A stretch of 64,000 nt of DNA, from assembly GCF_000972845.2 (NCBI RefSeq), contig NC_040032.1:23076889-23140888 (forward strand). The letters are read 5' to 3'. This DNA is from Larimichthys crocea (taxonomy: Eukaryota > Chordata > Actinopteri > Sciaenidae). Shown in pieces: positions 32,098-42,912 of the stretch. A program made the translations under genes and the position numbers. Below the pieces are notes generated by a model. That model was given only the letters and a program-made list of their open reading frames with translations, searched no databases and had not been told where the DNA came from. Each line of letters starts with the position of its first letter. Within the stretch, counting starts at the first letter, position 1.

Positions 32098-34892
32098 GCA
32101 GAGACATTGTGAGGGTCCATAAGGTCTGACAGCAAGTGAGTGGACCTCACAACGCCCCCTTTGCACAAAAAATGTATTTAGGATGGGTCCTGATAGGGGA
32201 CGTGTGCTTAGGGAATGCGCACAAACCAGCTGTTGGCACGCTCAAAACAAATGAATCCTTGAACCCTGCAAAGGCTTCATGAAGCTGACTGAGGATGTGT
32301 CCCATGGCGGGGAGCAGAAGAACCAAGCACGCTACGCATCATTGGAAACCCTCGGATGAAGGGTCTTCAATGAGACAGGTTCTGACAACAAACCCGCTCC
32401 GTCCATTGAGGACACAGTCTTTTTGGAAATCATGGAACGAGAAATGTACAGAGACATCCACAAAAGCCTGGAAGCATCCGTGTGGTGTTTGACTCCAGTG
32501 CAAAGTACTTTGGCTCGTCACTAAATGATATTCTTCTCTCAGGCCCAGACCTCAATAAGTCACTCATTGGGGTGCTGGTTCGCTTTCGCAAGGAGCAGGT
32601 TGCAGTGATCGCCGAAATACAGCACAGTTTCACTGCTTCCTCGTCTGCAGAGACCACCGTAATTTCCTGAGATTTTTGTGGTAGAGAGATAATGACATGT
32701 CCAAGGACATCATTGATTACAGGATGAGGGTCCACGTTTTCGGCAACAGTCCGTCTCCATCCGTGGCCATCTATGGACTAAGGAGAGCCATCCACGAAGG
32801 CGCACACAAACATGGAGAGGACGCGGTCCAGTTTGTCAAGCGCCATTTCTATGTAGATGATGGGCTCATCAGTGTGCCCACCGAAGCAGAAGCCATCAGT
32901 CTCCTGCAGAGAACGCAGAATTCTCTCAGTGAATCTAACCTTAGGCTGCACAAGTTTGCCTCAAATAGTGAAGCTGTCCTGCAGGCATTCACACCAGAAG
33001 ACAGAGCAGTCCTAAAAGACCTTGACCTTAGCGGTGAAGCTACACCAGTGCAACGTAGTTTGGGACTGCTGTGGGAGACAATGGCAGACACTTTCACATT
33101 CACAGTCTCACAGCACAGAAAAGCCTTCACTCGCAGGGGAGTTCTGTTAATGGTAAATAGTGTCTTCGACCCTCTAGGCATGGTCGCACCAGTAACCATC
33201 GAGGGCAAAAGTCTCTTACGGGAAATCAGTGTCAACAAATGCGACTGGGATGCTCCTCTTCCAGAACAAAAGCTGAAGCAATGGGAAGCGTGGCGAGAGT
33301 CACTGCATGACTTAAGCAAGCTGCACATCCCACGTGCATACACTGCGATGTCACTGTCCAGTGCTGTACACACAGAGCTATGTGTGTTTTCCGATGCATC
33401 CACAAAGGCCCTTGGAGTGGTGGCATATCTTAAGACCATTCAACCTGAGGGAAAAGTTGAAGTAGGATTCGTCTTAGGAAAGGCTAAGCTAACCCCACAG
33501 TCCAAACCTACCATACCACAGCTGGAATTGTGTGCTTCAGTATTAGCCATGGAAGTCGCCGAACTCATCCAAGACAAACTGGACACGAAGCTGGATGCAA
33601 TCAGGTTTTATTGTGACAGCAAGGTTGTGCTTGGATACATTCACAATCAGACCAAATGCTTCTATGTCTATGTTCATAATAGAGTCCGGTGAATTCTGCA
33701 GTCCACAAGACCTGACCAATGGTTCTACGTCCACACAGAGAACAACCCGGCTGACCATGCATCCAGGTCAGTTCCTGCATCCTAACTGAACCAGACAACG
33801 TGGTTCACTGGACCAGATTTTTTGGAAAAAACAAGTCTACGAGACGAAGATGCAAGCCAATCGTTTGTACTTCTTAACCCAGAATCAGACATGGAAATTC
33901 GCCCTGAAGTGAGTAGTTTTCTGACGCAGACTCAAAGGAGAGGCCTTACCGCTGCACGCTTCCAGCGCTTTTCATCCATGCGTTCCCTCATCAGGGCTAT
34001 TACACTACTCATTCATGTAGCCAGAGCTTACAGGTATAACAAAGGGCCCAGTGAATCTAGAGGATGGCACCACTGCAACCTCCCACATACTCTGGATGAA
34101 CTGTCTCAGGTGAGACACGTCATCATCAGAGCTGCTCAAGAAGAAGTCTTTGCACAAGAGCTCACAGCTCTCGAGCTTGGACAGGCTGTGACCAAAGACA
34201 GTTCTCTTCAGAAGCTCAGACCTGTTTTTGAAGATGACCTGATTTGTGTCAGTGGCAGATTAAAACATGCTGACCTGAGCATACAGGAAAAGAACCCTGT
34301 TATCTTGTCCAAGAACAGTCACACTTCTCTGTTATTGGTGCGACAGTACCACGAAGACGTCAAGCATCAAGGCTGCCACTTCACCGAAGGGGCTTATTGC
34401 TTCAGTCCTGCAGAAATGTGTTGTGTGGCGGAAGTTACGCCGAAAAACAGAAGAACAACTTATGGCCGACTTACCTTCAGAATGTTTACACACAGGCCCA
34501 CCCTTCACCTATGTTGGTGTAGATGTGTTCGGAACCCTGGCCAGTTGTCTCCAGGCGTACGCAAGGTGGACAAGCCCAAAGCAAGCGATGGGCAATGCTC
34601 TTCTGCTGCATGAGCTCTCGAGCTGTGCACATCGAGATCATAGACTCCTTAGACACATCCAGTTGCATCAATGCATTGAGATGTTTCTTTGCCATACGGG
34701 GACCTGTGAAGCAGTTCCGATCGGATTGTCGAACAAACTTCGTAGCTGCTGCTGGGAACTGGGAATAAGCCAACAACGACCTGATGTGACAGTGCAGAAC
34801 TTCTTGAGCAAGCAGGGGTGCTCATGGGTGTTCAATCCTCCTCATGCGTCCCATATAGGAGGATCATGGGAACATATGATAGGCCTGTCAAG

Positions 34893-35659
34893 TAGGGCTA
34901 CCACAAACGATTATTTTGATAGTCGACTAATCACTGATTATTTTTTCGATTAGTCGACTAATCGGATCATATGTAAATTGACTGGAAAACATACAGCTTA
35001 TCGCACCAGCATGCAGCTGATCAGATCATTAGCTTTCATCTTGAAGTATGAGCTAACTGAAAATAAAAACAATTAAGATGATAGCTCATTAACCCTTTAA
35101 TGAGAGTCCACAGCCCCGGGAAATGGCGAGGTCCGGGTGGGCGGGTGCTGTAAAGCCACCTTCGCCCTCGAGCCTTTCCAAGCCGACCCAGAGCCGGTCG
35201 CGGCACACCGCCGCAAAGGAAATGCACCCGGCGCGGGGAGAGGTCCCACGAGGGGATCCTCCCGCACCGTGCGGCCGTCCCTGACCCGAGTTGAATCCCC
35301 CGGGCGGACTGCCGGGAAGTTGCGGAAAAATCATGGTGATTGGTTAAAATTACAACACCGCCCTGAATTCACAGGGATTCACTGAAGTTGCATTGAAGTT
35401 GCAAATCGCAACATTGTGAATTCCTGGAGGGTCTGTGTTATGGTATAATTTATGGTACAGTCAGGTCTGACACCGATTACCACTACTGCGCATGTGCGTA
35501 GGTGTGGGTGTTTGTGGGTGTGTGTATGTGACAGAAAGGCAGACGCGGCAGTGAAAGCTGCAGCCGCAGTTTCGAGAGAAAAGCAAAGTTAAAAAAAAAA
35601 ACGATGCGATTTTGTTCGTCGACATAATCGTGACTAATCGACTAATTGTGGCAGCCCTA
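34893..35659. mobile_element. hAT MITE carrying a 28S rRNA fragment, inside the integrase
   Basis: 767 bp with termini TAGGGCTACCACAA and TTGTGGCAGCCCTA (13 of 14 complementary) and subterminal ATTAGTCGACTAAT-type palindromes. The 8-bp duplication CTGTCAAG (34885-34892) / CTGTCGAG (35660-35667) differs by one base. The integrase reading stops at the left duplication and resumes after the right one, confirming the boundaries. It has no transposase; the interior 35103-35312 is rDNA-derived. Confidence 0.88.
35103..35312 (-). rRNA. 28S rRNA fragment (D2 region), captured in a MITE
   Basis: Read on the minus strand this 210-bp GC-rich block gives CCGCCCGGGGGATTCAACTC, CAGGGACGGCCG, GAGGATCCCCTCGTGGGACC, GGGTGCATTTCC, CCGCGACCGGCTCTGGGTCG, GGCTTGGAAAGGCTCGAGGG and CGCCATTTCCCGGGGCTGTG, in the order known from the D2 expansion region of vertebrate 28S rRNA. 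A short GC-rich stretch present in the normal gene is missing after GGTGGCT. It is a partial copy with substitutions, not a functional rRNA gene. The match is from memory of 28S sequence; an alignment would settle it. Confidence 0.75.
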
Positions 35660-36244
35660 CTGTCGAGAAGGATCCTGGATTCAATTCTGTTACAAGAGAA
35701 CATTTAACTTACCCATGACATCCTGTGCACACTCATGACAGAAGTGGCTGCAGTAATCAATGCCAGACCTCTTGTCCCAGTCTCCCCTGACCCAGGGTCA
35801 CCCTTCATATTGTCACCAGCAATGATACTTACCCAGAATGTACACATGGAGACTTCACAGACAAAGATCTCCACAGCAGACAATGGAGGCAAGTGCAAGT
35901 CCTCGCTGACAGGTTCTGGCGTCGCTGGCGCCAAGAGTTCCTCCTCACTCTACATGCCCGCCAGAAATGGAGAGATTCCCGACGGGACCTGAAAGAAGGG
36001 GACATTGTGCTCCTGAAGGACAATCAAGCTGTACGTAGCGCATGGCCAATGGCAAGGATTACAGCTACGTTCCCAGGGAGAGACAGCAAAGTGAGGAAGG
36101 TGGAGCTCAGGACATCGAATCAAGGTTCTGCGAAGGTGTTCCTGAGACCGGTGTCAGAAGTCGTTTTTCTTCTGTCTAAAGACTGATGTTTAAGGTTCAG
36201 AAACATTTGATAGTCAATAGTGACCTTTAAGGTCAGACGGGGAG

Positions 36245-36855
36245 TGTTCTGCCTCTCAGGCATTTAAACTGAATTTTTATGCAATTTACAGTGTATACGT
36301 TCAGTTTATGCAGACTTTTATTTTGATGTTTCATGCAGACGCTTAAATGCAGACTCTTATTTTGAAGTTGTTTTCTGAGCTAAAACCGTAAGTAGAAAAT
36401 GATAGCTAATATCGCTAAAAACAGCAGGCTGGTGTTCAGTGCAGTTCATTACACCAGAAAAAATGCATCTCACATGTTGATTTATCAGCAGGGCATCGCT
36501 TGTATGTATTACAGTTTTTTTTAGATAAGTTAACTCATAAGTATGTTAATTTCATGTTGTAAAAACAAGTATTATCTCATGGATATGTTAGCATTACCTG
36601 TTGGTTAAGCTGTTGAGTAATTAGCACAGTAATAATTTTGAAAATTTCTAATTCATGTTATTTTTATGAAACTAGGTAACTAATTGCAGTATTTTCAGTT
36701 TCTTTTCCTATTTTCACTCTCTCTTATCCCACATGGATTGAGTACAATGTGAAGAGTGAAAATAAATCTACAAAGGGCATTCTTCATGTTCATGAATAGA
36801 GAGAGTTTAGCTCACTGTCTAGTTGGAGTTATCACACCTCAGCTAGGACAGAATA
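36245..36855 (+). repeat. 3' LTR of the BEL/Pao element
   Basis: 611 bp starting TGTTCTGCC and ending AGAATA (a decayed AGAACA). A purine-rich stretch (GACGGGGAG) precedes it, a possible polypurine tract. It lacks about 17 bp present in the 5' copy near 29555-29575. Confidence 0.9.
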
Positions 36856-36860
36856 ATAAA

Positions 36861-37614
36861 CACAAAGTAATGGTTAGGGATAAGGGTTATCATTAACTGT
36901 CCACCACTGTCCCTACAGAAAGGTTTTGTATACGCAGAATGCAACTTTTTCCTTCTTCTCTCTTTTGATAAGCTCATATACTCTTAAGATTTGGCAAGGG
37001 ACAGAGACACCTATTGAATAATAAAGCTGTGCCCAACATGTTAATGGCCAAGATCTGTGAACACAGCCAAATCACAAAAAAAAACATGGGCAGTCAAATG
37101 ATTGGACAAACCCACAGATTAGACAAATATAATTGAAAGAAAACATAAAGGTGAACATTTAACTAAACTGTATCCCGTCAGTATCCCCTTTTTATTTTGT
37201 AATTGTACTTTAGTTATGAATGGACTATACGTGATAAAACACAAGCGCACTTCCTGTATTTGACAAAATGTTAAAAAATAACTCTGCCTAATGTACATTT
37301 GGGGGTTTATAAAGCTCATATCCAACAATAATAATAATTAAAGGATAACAGTTACATTGGTTGTGTCCTGTGGCTCTGACTCTTCACCCCCTTATTATTG
37401 TCTGCAATATCAGTGCTAATTAAAACAAAAGACAAACAGAAAACAAAAATCTTTACCCATTCATCTGTAATTAAATGTATCCAATCTAAGAATTTTATAC
37501 ACAAGGTCATTAAAGTTTGTAGCAAATACCACTTTACTTTACAGATTGCCACACTACACATCCTCATTTTAAATTGTGAATAAATTGACACATTTTGGTG
37601 GAAAAAATATTCAT
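36861..37614. other. Receptor 3' flank (duplicated)
   Basis: 36950-37160 is a diverged copy of 39170-39400 (GACACCTATTGAAT against GAACACCTATTGAAT; ACAGATTAGACA shared). 37200-37290 resembles 42660-42740. It marks the repeated unit of the receptor array. No gene. Confidence 0.55.
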
Positions 37615-38592
37615 CTATGAAGTCATTAGTATGCTGATTTTTGTCTGAGCTGGGGTGGCTGAACTACACAGTGAGTTCTGCCAACCACAGAGATTGTCCC
37701 TGAGGATGGGTCTGATGGTCTGGTCTCTGATTCCGTAAATGAGTGAACTTAGACATCTTGGAAATATGATAATACAAACATAAAGGACAATTTGGATGCG
37801 CACAATTATTATCCTATCTAAGGTTTGGGAGATAGAAAAGAGCAATGGGTCGTGTATAGTTGAGGAGAGACTGAGGCCCAGCTGCACTAGATGTAGCAGC
37901 AGTGTATTACGAGCCTTTCGAGCTGAAGCTTTGTCTGTGGAGGCTGACCTGGCTGCTACTATCACACCAATATAAGAGCAAGTGACTGCCACACTAGCTG
38001 ATACAAACACAAAACCAGTATATGCTTTGTCATAAATATCAGACATTGGATTAAGCAACATGCTTTCTTTGCCACAAAAGTGTTTCATCTGCAGGCCCTG
38101 CAGGTCTTCAAATGAAAAAATTAATAACAGAAGAACTTGGATGAGGACATTTAGTGAATTGAATGCCCAAATCACGATGATAGCCATCCCTGTGTTTCTG
38201 ATGGTGATGATGGCAGCATGCCTCAGTGGGTAGCACACAGCTACATATCTCTCCAGACACATAGGGGAGATCACATATGTGAGATTGGCAAGCATGGTGA
38301 GAACACCACAGACAGGATATGTCAATGTTATTCTACAAGCAGCCAATATGTACAGTAACTGACTCTGTACAAGCAGAACAGTGTCTGCAAAAAGGAGGTT
38401 ATACAGAAGAATGTAACGAGAGGTCTCACAAAACACAGTTTTACTCCTTAAGGTGAATAACATGGTTCCATTAATGAAAAGAAAAATGCAGCATGGCACT
38501 ACAGATAGAATGGAAAACAACACTAATCCCAGTAACTCCTGATATTGCTGTCCAATAGTGAAGTTGGTCTGAGAGTGATTTGCATATGACAT
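37615..38592 (-). CDS. Odorant receptor, family 131-like, with 5-residue TM3 deletion
   Basis: 325 residues, open from MSYANHSQTNFT to the stop. Glycosylation sites NHS at 5 and NFT at 10. ECL2 HFCGKES and FPRCLSSLIYGIRDQTIRP show it belongs with the genes at 26785 and 42913. Where all paralogues have ISPLTL(V/L)VMCLERY, this one has ISPMCLERY: five codons (15 bp, near 38263) are missing in frame just before the ERY motif. That shortens TM3 by more than a helical turn between the disulphide cysteine and the G-protein-contact residues. Either the receptor has lost function without frame damage, or it works with an altered TM3. Another oddity is CETSRY for RETSRY before TM2, a change also seen in the divergent genes at 46-51 kb. 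Confidence 0.85.
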   Translation of the reverse strand: MSYANHSQTNFTIGQQYQELLGLVLFSILSVVPCCIFLFINGTMLFTLRSKTVFCETSRYILLYNLLFADTVLLVQSQLLYILAACRITLTYPVCGVLTMLANLTYVISPMCLERYVAVCYPLRHAAIITIRNTGMAIIVIWAFNSLNVLIQVLLLLIFSFEDLQGLQMKHFCGKESMLLNPMSDIYDKAYTGFVFVSASVAVTCSYIGVIVAARSASTDKASARKARNTLLLHLVQLGLSLSSTIHDPLLFSISQTLDRIIIVRIQIVLYVCIIIFPRCLSSLIYGIRDQTIRPILRDNLCGWQNSLCSSATPAQTKISILMTS

Positions 38593-38774
38593 TTTAGACG
38601 GAAATTTAATAAACCAAAAATATTAACCTGTTGATGTAACTGTTGCACAAAAGCACAATTAATCCTGTATCAGTATCTTATCTTATCAGTAGAGATGGCT
38701 GGTGAGTTCACAAGCAAAATCCAAAATAATTATCACCCATTTATGTTATGTAGACAGTTTGAGGCTGTATCAGT

Positions 38775-38940
38775 TTCATGTAGGCAGTGCTGGTCTGCAG
38801 GGTTTGCCTACCTTCACAGACTATACATATGAGCCAAGTCCTCCCACCTACTCAATGTGACACCATCACATTTGCCCTTACCATGTATAAAATTAATGAA
38901 GACTGAATTACATTGGTGATGTAATTGTTTACATCACCAA
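38775..38940 (-). promoter_or_regulatory. Conserved odorant-receptor upstream block (gene at 37615)
   Basis: GCTGGTCTGCAGGGTTTGCC (38789-38808) is fully kept; the core reads ATATGAGCCA (GAGCTC lost) about 239 bp from the ATG; TGATGTAAT lies at 38917-38925. Confidence 0.6.
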
Positions 38941-39789
38941 TTATTTTATTATTTTCTTTTCCTTTGTGTATGTCATCATGAAAACAGAAGATGAGATAAG
39001 AATAAAAGACAAACTTTATTGATGACACACCGGGGAATTTACTTGTTACAGCAGCATGCAATACACAAGGTAGATTAGAGAGGTACTAAAACATTCTAAG
39101 ATATACTAGCAATAGAAAATAAAATAAGAGTTAATAGGAGTTGTTAAAAGTATGCCACTCTTCTCTCTTTTTCCTCTACTGTCTCTGGCATCTGAATTAT
39201 ATTCTTGAGATTTGGTAACCAGTCAAAATTACAAATGATAATCTGTGAGAGGAACACCTATTGAATCAATGTGTCAGTAGCCTAAATTTGGGAATGTGGC
39301 TATATCACTAAAAGATGCTTGATGCTTCAAGAACAAGGAGTAAAACGATCTGAAACCAACAGATTAGACATACATAATGGAAAAAAGCAAAGGTGAATGT
39401 TAAAATTTCAACAAAGCTCTTCACCCTCCATCTGTTGTATTTCATGCAATTTGTTGCACATTGATTTCATTGCAATGAAGGGGATTATTACCAATATGAT
39501 AAGTGAGGTCACTTTCAGTTTCAGGTAATCTGGATAAACTGTTGGCTTCTTTACAATCTGTCTGATTGCTTTTCTTCCCCAATTGGAATCATGAAACATG
39601 GGACAACTTACCATTGTGCCAATGGATGGTATGCACATGAGGTTTTCCTTAGTGTTGAGAGTGGCGTGGAGCTGTATCTCAGATGTGGGATAGATGTAAA
39701 TTTCGGGACACATCAATTAATAGTGTACCTTTGAATCAGGGGGTGTTTCGGCCTTTCAACACTAGACACCCACATCAAAGGTGGCCAAC
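38941..39789. other. Intergenic; distal receptor 3' flank copy
   Basis: 39170-39400 matches 36950-37160 and is probably the distal 3' flank of the receptor at 42913, pushed away by the LINE at 39790-41490. No gene. Confidence 0.5.
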
Positions 39790-41490
39790 TACACGGTGAT
39801 CAAGCCTGACCTTGTGTCATATGCCCAATCATGAGAATTGTCTGGTTGTTTAAATGGCGCAGCCCATGGGACTATGCAAGGCAGGGAGCGTCCTCTTCCC
39901 TGAGTCAAGCCTAGAGCTGACCGCATACCTTGTTCAGCCTCCTTCTGGACGGTTGTGACCTGGGTTCTCAAGTGGGGGATGGGGGTTATTAAGCGGGTCC
40001 TGTTGATGCTCTTTGAGCCCAGCAAGGGTCCTTTTGCTTGATCCATATCCACTGACTGCTTTTTTCAGCCGCTTCAGAGACTGATCTAATTGTCTGTCGC
40101 AGAGCCTGTCCATGGAAGTTCTTTCAGCAGCCTGATGGTGGAAGAAGCCACAAAACCTGTGCATAGCACTTTAACCAGATAGACTTTTGCTTTCCATCCT
40201 CATTGTTGAGCATCTGCTGCCAGTTCTGTGTAGCACAGTTTCTTGATCTCATAGGCCTCTTCTGTTGAATTCTCCCATGGGAGCTCTGTGATGTAAACAG
40301 AGTTAAGTGAAGGGGACCAGAATACCAAGTCTCGCCTAAGGGTGGTGGCTGCAAGCTCAGGTGGAAAGATTTGTTGCTGGCCAATATTGACTAGAATCTT
40401 CCAGTCCCAGGCCATGGCTAGCTGTCCATGGTTTGGTAAGGGGATGGTTGGGCTTTTCCTGTCCCTCTCAGATGAAGGTTGGGGCCGTGATAGAACTGGT
40501 TGCTCTCAGGGGCAAGGAGAGCTGCTTAAGAGCTGCTGCCAGACTCTTGAGAACCTGGTTGTGCCTCCAGGTGTAGCGGCTTTGTGTGAGGCTGGTCTTA
40601 CAACCAGTCAACATGTTTTTGAGAGTCACTGTAGTTGGGCAGAGGGCACAGGTTGGGTCCTCGCCATACCAGTGATGGAGGTTTTTTGGAGATGGAAGAT
40701 GTTGTTTAGCCTCCATTTCCCAGAGCTCCCTCCAGCTGAGCTTTCTCCTCTCCAAGCCCTTCCCACCTCATCCATTGTCCCTGCTTGGCAAGAGAGACAG
40801 CCTTTGCGCTTCTTTCTGCCTCCTAATGACGGCGCACCTCCTCCACCACCATTTTCCTCCTCTCTGATGTTGAGGCCTTACACCAAGTTGGCTTACTTGA
40901 TATAAGGCCAAAGTCTCCTCTTCCCAACTGGACGTGCCCTACAATGTCACTGTGCCTCAGGGCTGACGTAGCATGCTGCACCGCATTGGATGGTGTCCAT
41001 TTTCATCCAGTTATCAGGGGTGGAGCAGCCTTGCTGATGGTCTGGTCTCTGGAGTACTTCAAAGTCATCTGGAGTCTTACTTTAGCACTTGTACTCTTCG
41101 GTGAGGCTCGTGATAGGCAGTTCAAGGACCCCTTTGCCATAGAGGCTGATGTTAGTCAGACAGCGTGGGATGCCAAGCCATTTCTTCATGTATGAAGTTA
41201 TGGTTTGCTCCATCTTCTCCCAGTTGTTATTGGGAGCTCGTAGATAGTGAGTGGCCACATTACCTGAGGGAGTCCAAATTGCAGGCACCAGAGCTTGAGC
41301 TTCCCTGGCAGTAGGGTCTTGTTGATGCTTTTAAGACTGTTAGTGAAGTCCTGCCTTACTTGCTGCACTTGGTCTTTGTCCCTGAGGCTTGCGTTGTACC
41401 ATCTGCCCAGGCTTTTGACAGGTTGCTCAGACACTGTTGGTATTGGGTCGTCACCAATGCAGAACTTCACGTTTTTAAGCTATCCCTAAA
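39790..41490 (-). mobile_element. R2-group-like LINE remnant (RT thumb, knuckle, endonuclease)
   Basis: Reading from 41490 downwards on the minus strand: KSLGRWYNASLRDKDQVQQV and LLPGKLKLWCLQFGLPQVMW (41290-41420), then KKWLGIPRCL, LYGKGVLELPI and TEEYKC (41085-41190). KRKLSWRELWE-like sequence (ERRKLSWRELWEMEAK) and a knuckle CALCPTTVTLKNMLTGC (CX2C, asparagine where histidine is expected, then X4C) lie at about 40590-40750. The endonuclease part is WKILVNIGQQQIFP, DLVFWSPSLNSVYITEL and TEEAYE (40230-40410). The protein family equals the fragment at 16936-17589. RT thumb, then a CCHC knuckle, then a restriction-like nuclease fits R2/Hero/NeSL-type LINEs, an inference from domain order. Several frameshifts. 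Confidence 0.72.
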
Positions 41491-42912
41491 CTATTGAGAT
41501 GCTTCGTGACTTGATGTTCTCCTGCAGTTTTCCAAGTAACCGCCTGTTACATGCTGCAGTAGTATTCGAATACATTGTAGCAATGTAGCAACACTGTGAT
41601 GTACCAGCATTTCTATGTCAACTGTCAGAAATGATGGCAAAGTTATTCAAATAAGACCCATGGTTGCAATTAAAACAGAATCATGGTGCTCCTTCTGTGG
41701 GATTCATCTCTAGACAATAAATAAGAGCTCTGTCCTAAAAATAATTTTTAACATATTTGCTGTGAACTGCATATATTCATGCATTTTGAATGTGTTTATG
41801 TATTCGCATTCTAACTTTATGGTCTGCAGTGTTTTTCACATTTAAACTATAAATAAATAAGATCTCTCTCTAAAAAATTATTTTTCATATATTTGTCATG
41901 AATTGCATAAACTCATTTACACTCCTTTTAATTTATGTGAGTTTATGTAGCCACTGGCAAATGGTCTGTGTTCAAGTTATATATTTTTCAATAAAAAAAC
42001 TATGTGTTTGTGTTTGTATAAACACTTCATTTCATTCATTCATTTCATCCGTTTAAACAATGGCACTTCAACCACATCTTCAGGTCAGAGTTCATTTTGG
42101 TTCTATTCAAATGTTTTCAGACAATGAAAAATACATTCTCATACTCAGTAGCCACTTTGTTGTGTACTGTCACATCTAAAGCAACATGAAACTATATATC
42201 TCTACCTGTAATAATGTTCAGTTTTTTCTGACACTATGAGAGCAGTATTAATTTAACTATATGTTTATTATAAGGTTTTATTTTGCAGTAGTGTTGATAC
42301 CTGCATTATATTGAGAGGTGTTCCTCATTTTTCTCTCCCTATTAGAAACACCAAGCAGTAAAAATAATAATACACATTTAATATAATCTAGCCCATTACA
42401 ACACCATCATTAATATGACTTCAGTGATAAACATAGATGAATTAACACTTGGTTTTACACTTTTTACACTTGGAAGGTTTTAACAACAACTGGCAATTGT
42501 AAGCTTTGTAAAAAAAAAAAAGAATATGTGGCACTGTTGTTTGCTGGGATGCATTTAGATGGTATAACTCTACCTAATACAGTGGCATATATTATATAAT
42601 ATTAATATATGATAATATAATATAATTTTATATTTTGTGTTTACTTTGAACTTGTAGTATGTAAAATATACCTGATAAAACACAAGTGCATTTGTTGTTC
42701 CTGTCTTTGACCAAATGTTCTTACATAAAAATGTCCCTTTTTAATTCCTGCATATATATATTTTATTTTATAATTCAATGATCACAGTTACATTGATCAT
42801 GTCTGGTAGCTAACACTTTACCTTAAAAGGGTGACACATTACATGCTCTCCTTACATTTTCAACAAATTAACACATTTTGTTATCATTAATCTTTACCTA
42901 TGAAGTTGGAGA
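41491..42912. other. Receptor 3' flank (duplicated)
   Basis: 42060-42480 is a diverged copy of 26130-26560. 41710-41770 and 41850-41910 are two copies of an AT-rich ~60-base motif (ATAAATAAGA.CTCT....AAAAA). No gene. Confidence 0.55.

Larger units (their letters stand above)
32085..36186 (+). pseudogene. BEL/Pao pol (protease-RT-RNase H-integrase, broken)
   Basis: Protease end: LLGRDIVRVHKV near 32090 and QKMYLGWVLIGDVCL near 32165. Reverse transcriptase: [19 protein letters not shown] at 32480-32540, then a long frame 32697-33692 with the catalytic YVDD (FYVDDGLISVP), FDPLGMVAPVT, and RNase H residues in CVFSDASTKALG, LELCAS and FYCDSK. Integrase: VGVDVF near 34516, RAVHIE and FRSDCRTNF (the usual glycine after the second aspartate replaced by arginine) near 34620-34750, NPPHASHIGGSWEHM near 34840, resuming after the MITE with ILDSILLQEN and VAAVINARPL. 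C-terminal part 35893-36186 (FWRRWRQEFL, GDIVLLKDN). Frameshifts and the MITE make it non-functional. Confidence 0.9.
29464..36855 (+). mobile_element. BEL/Pao LTR retrotransposon, full-length, decayed
   Basis: A 7.4-kb element with two LTRs and a 5-bp target duplication ATAAA (29459-29463 and 36856-36860). Order: LTR, gag with DUF1759-like part and CCHC knuckles, protease remnant, reverse transcriptase with YVDD, RNase H, integrase, a C-terminal DUF5641-like part, LTR. This is the BEL/Pao gene order and motif set. The coding part is broken by frameshifts and stops, and the integrase is interrupted by a hAT MITE at 34893-35659. The LTRs differ by several substitutions and short indels, so it is not a recent insertion. 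It lies between two receptor genes and is not expected to encode active protein. Confidence 0.92.

Noticed and set aside
35036..35385. Frames of 63-82 residues on both strands
   Set aside because: They cover the 28S rRNA-derived block and are not genes.
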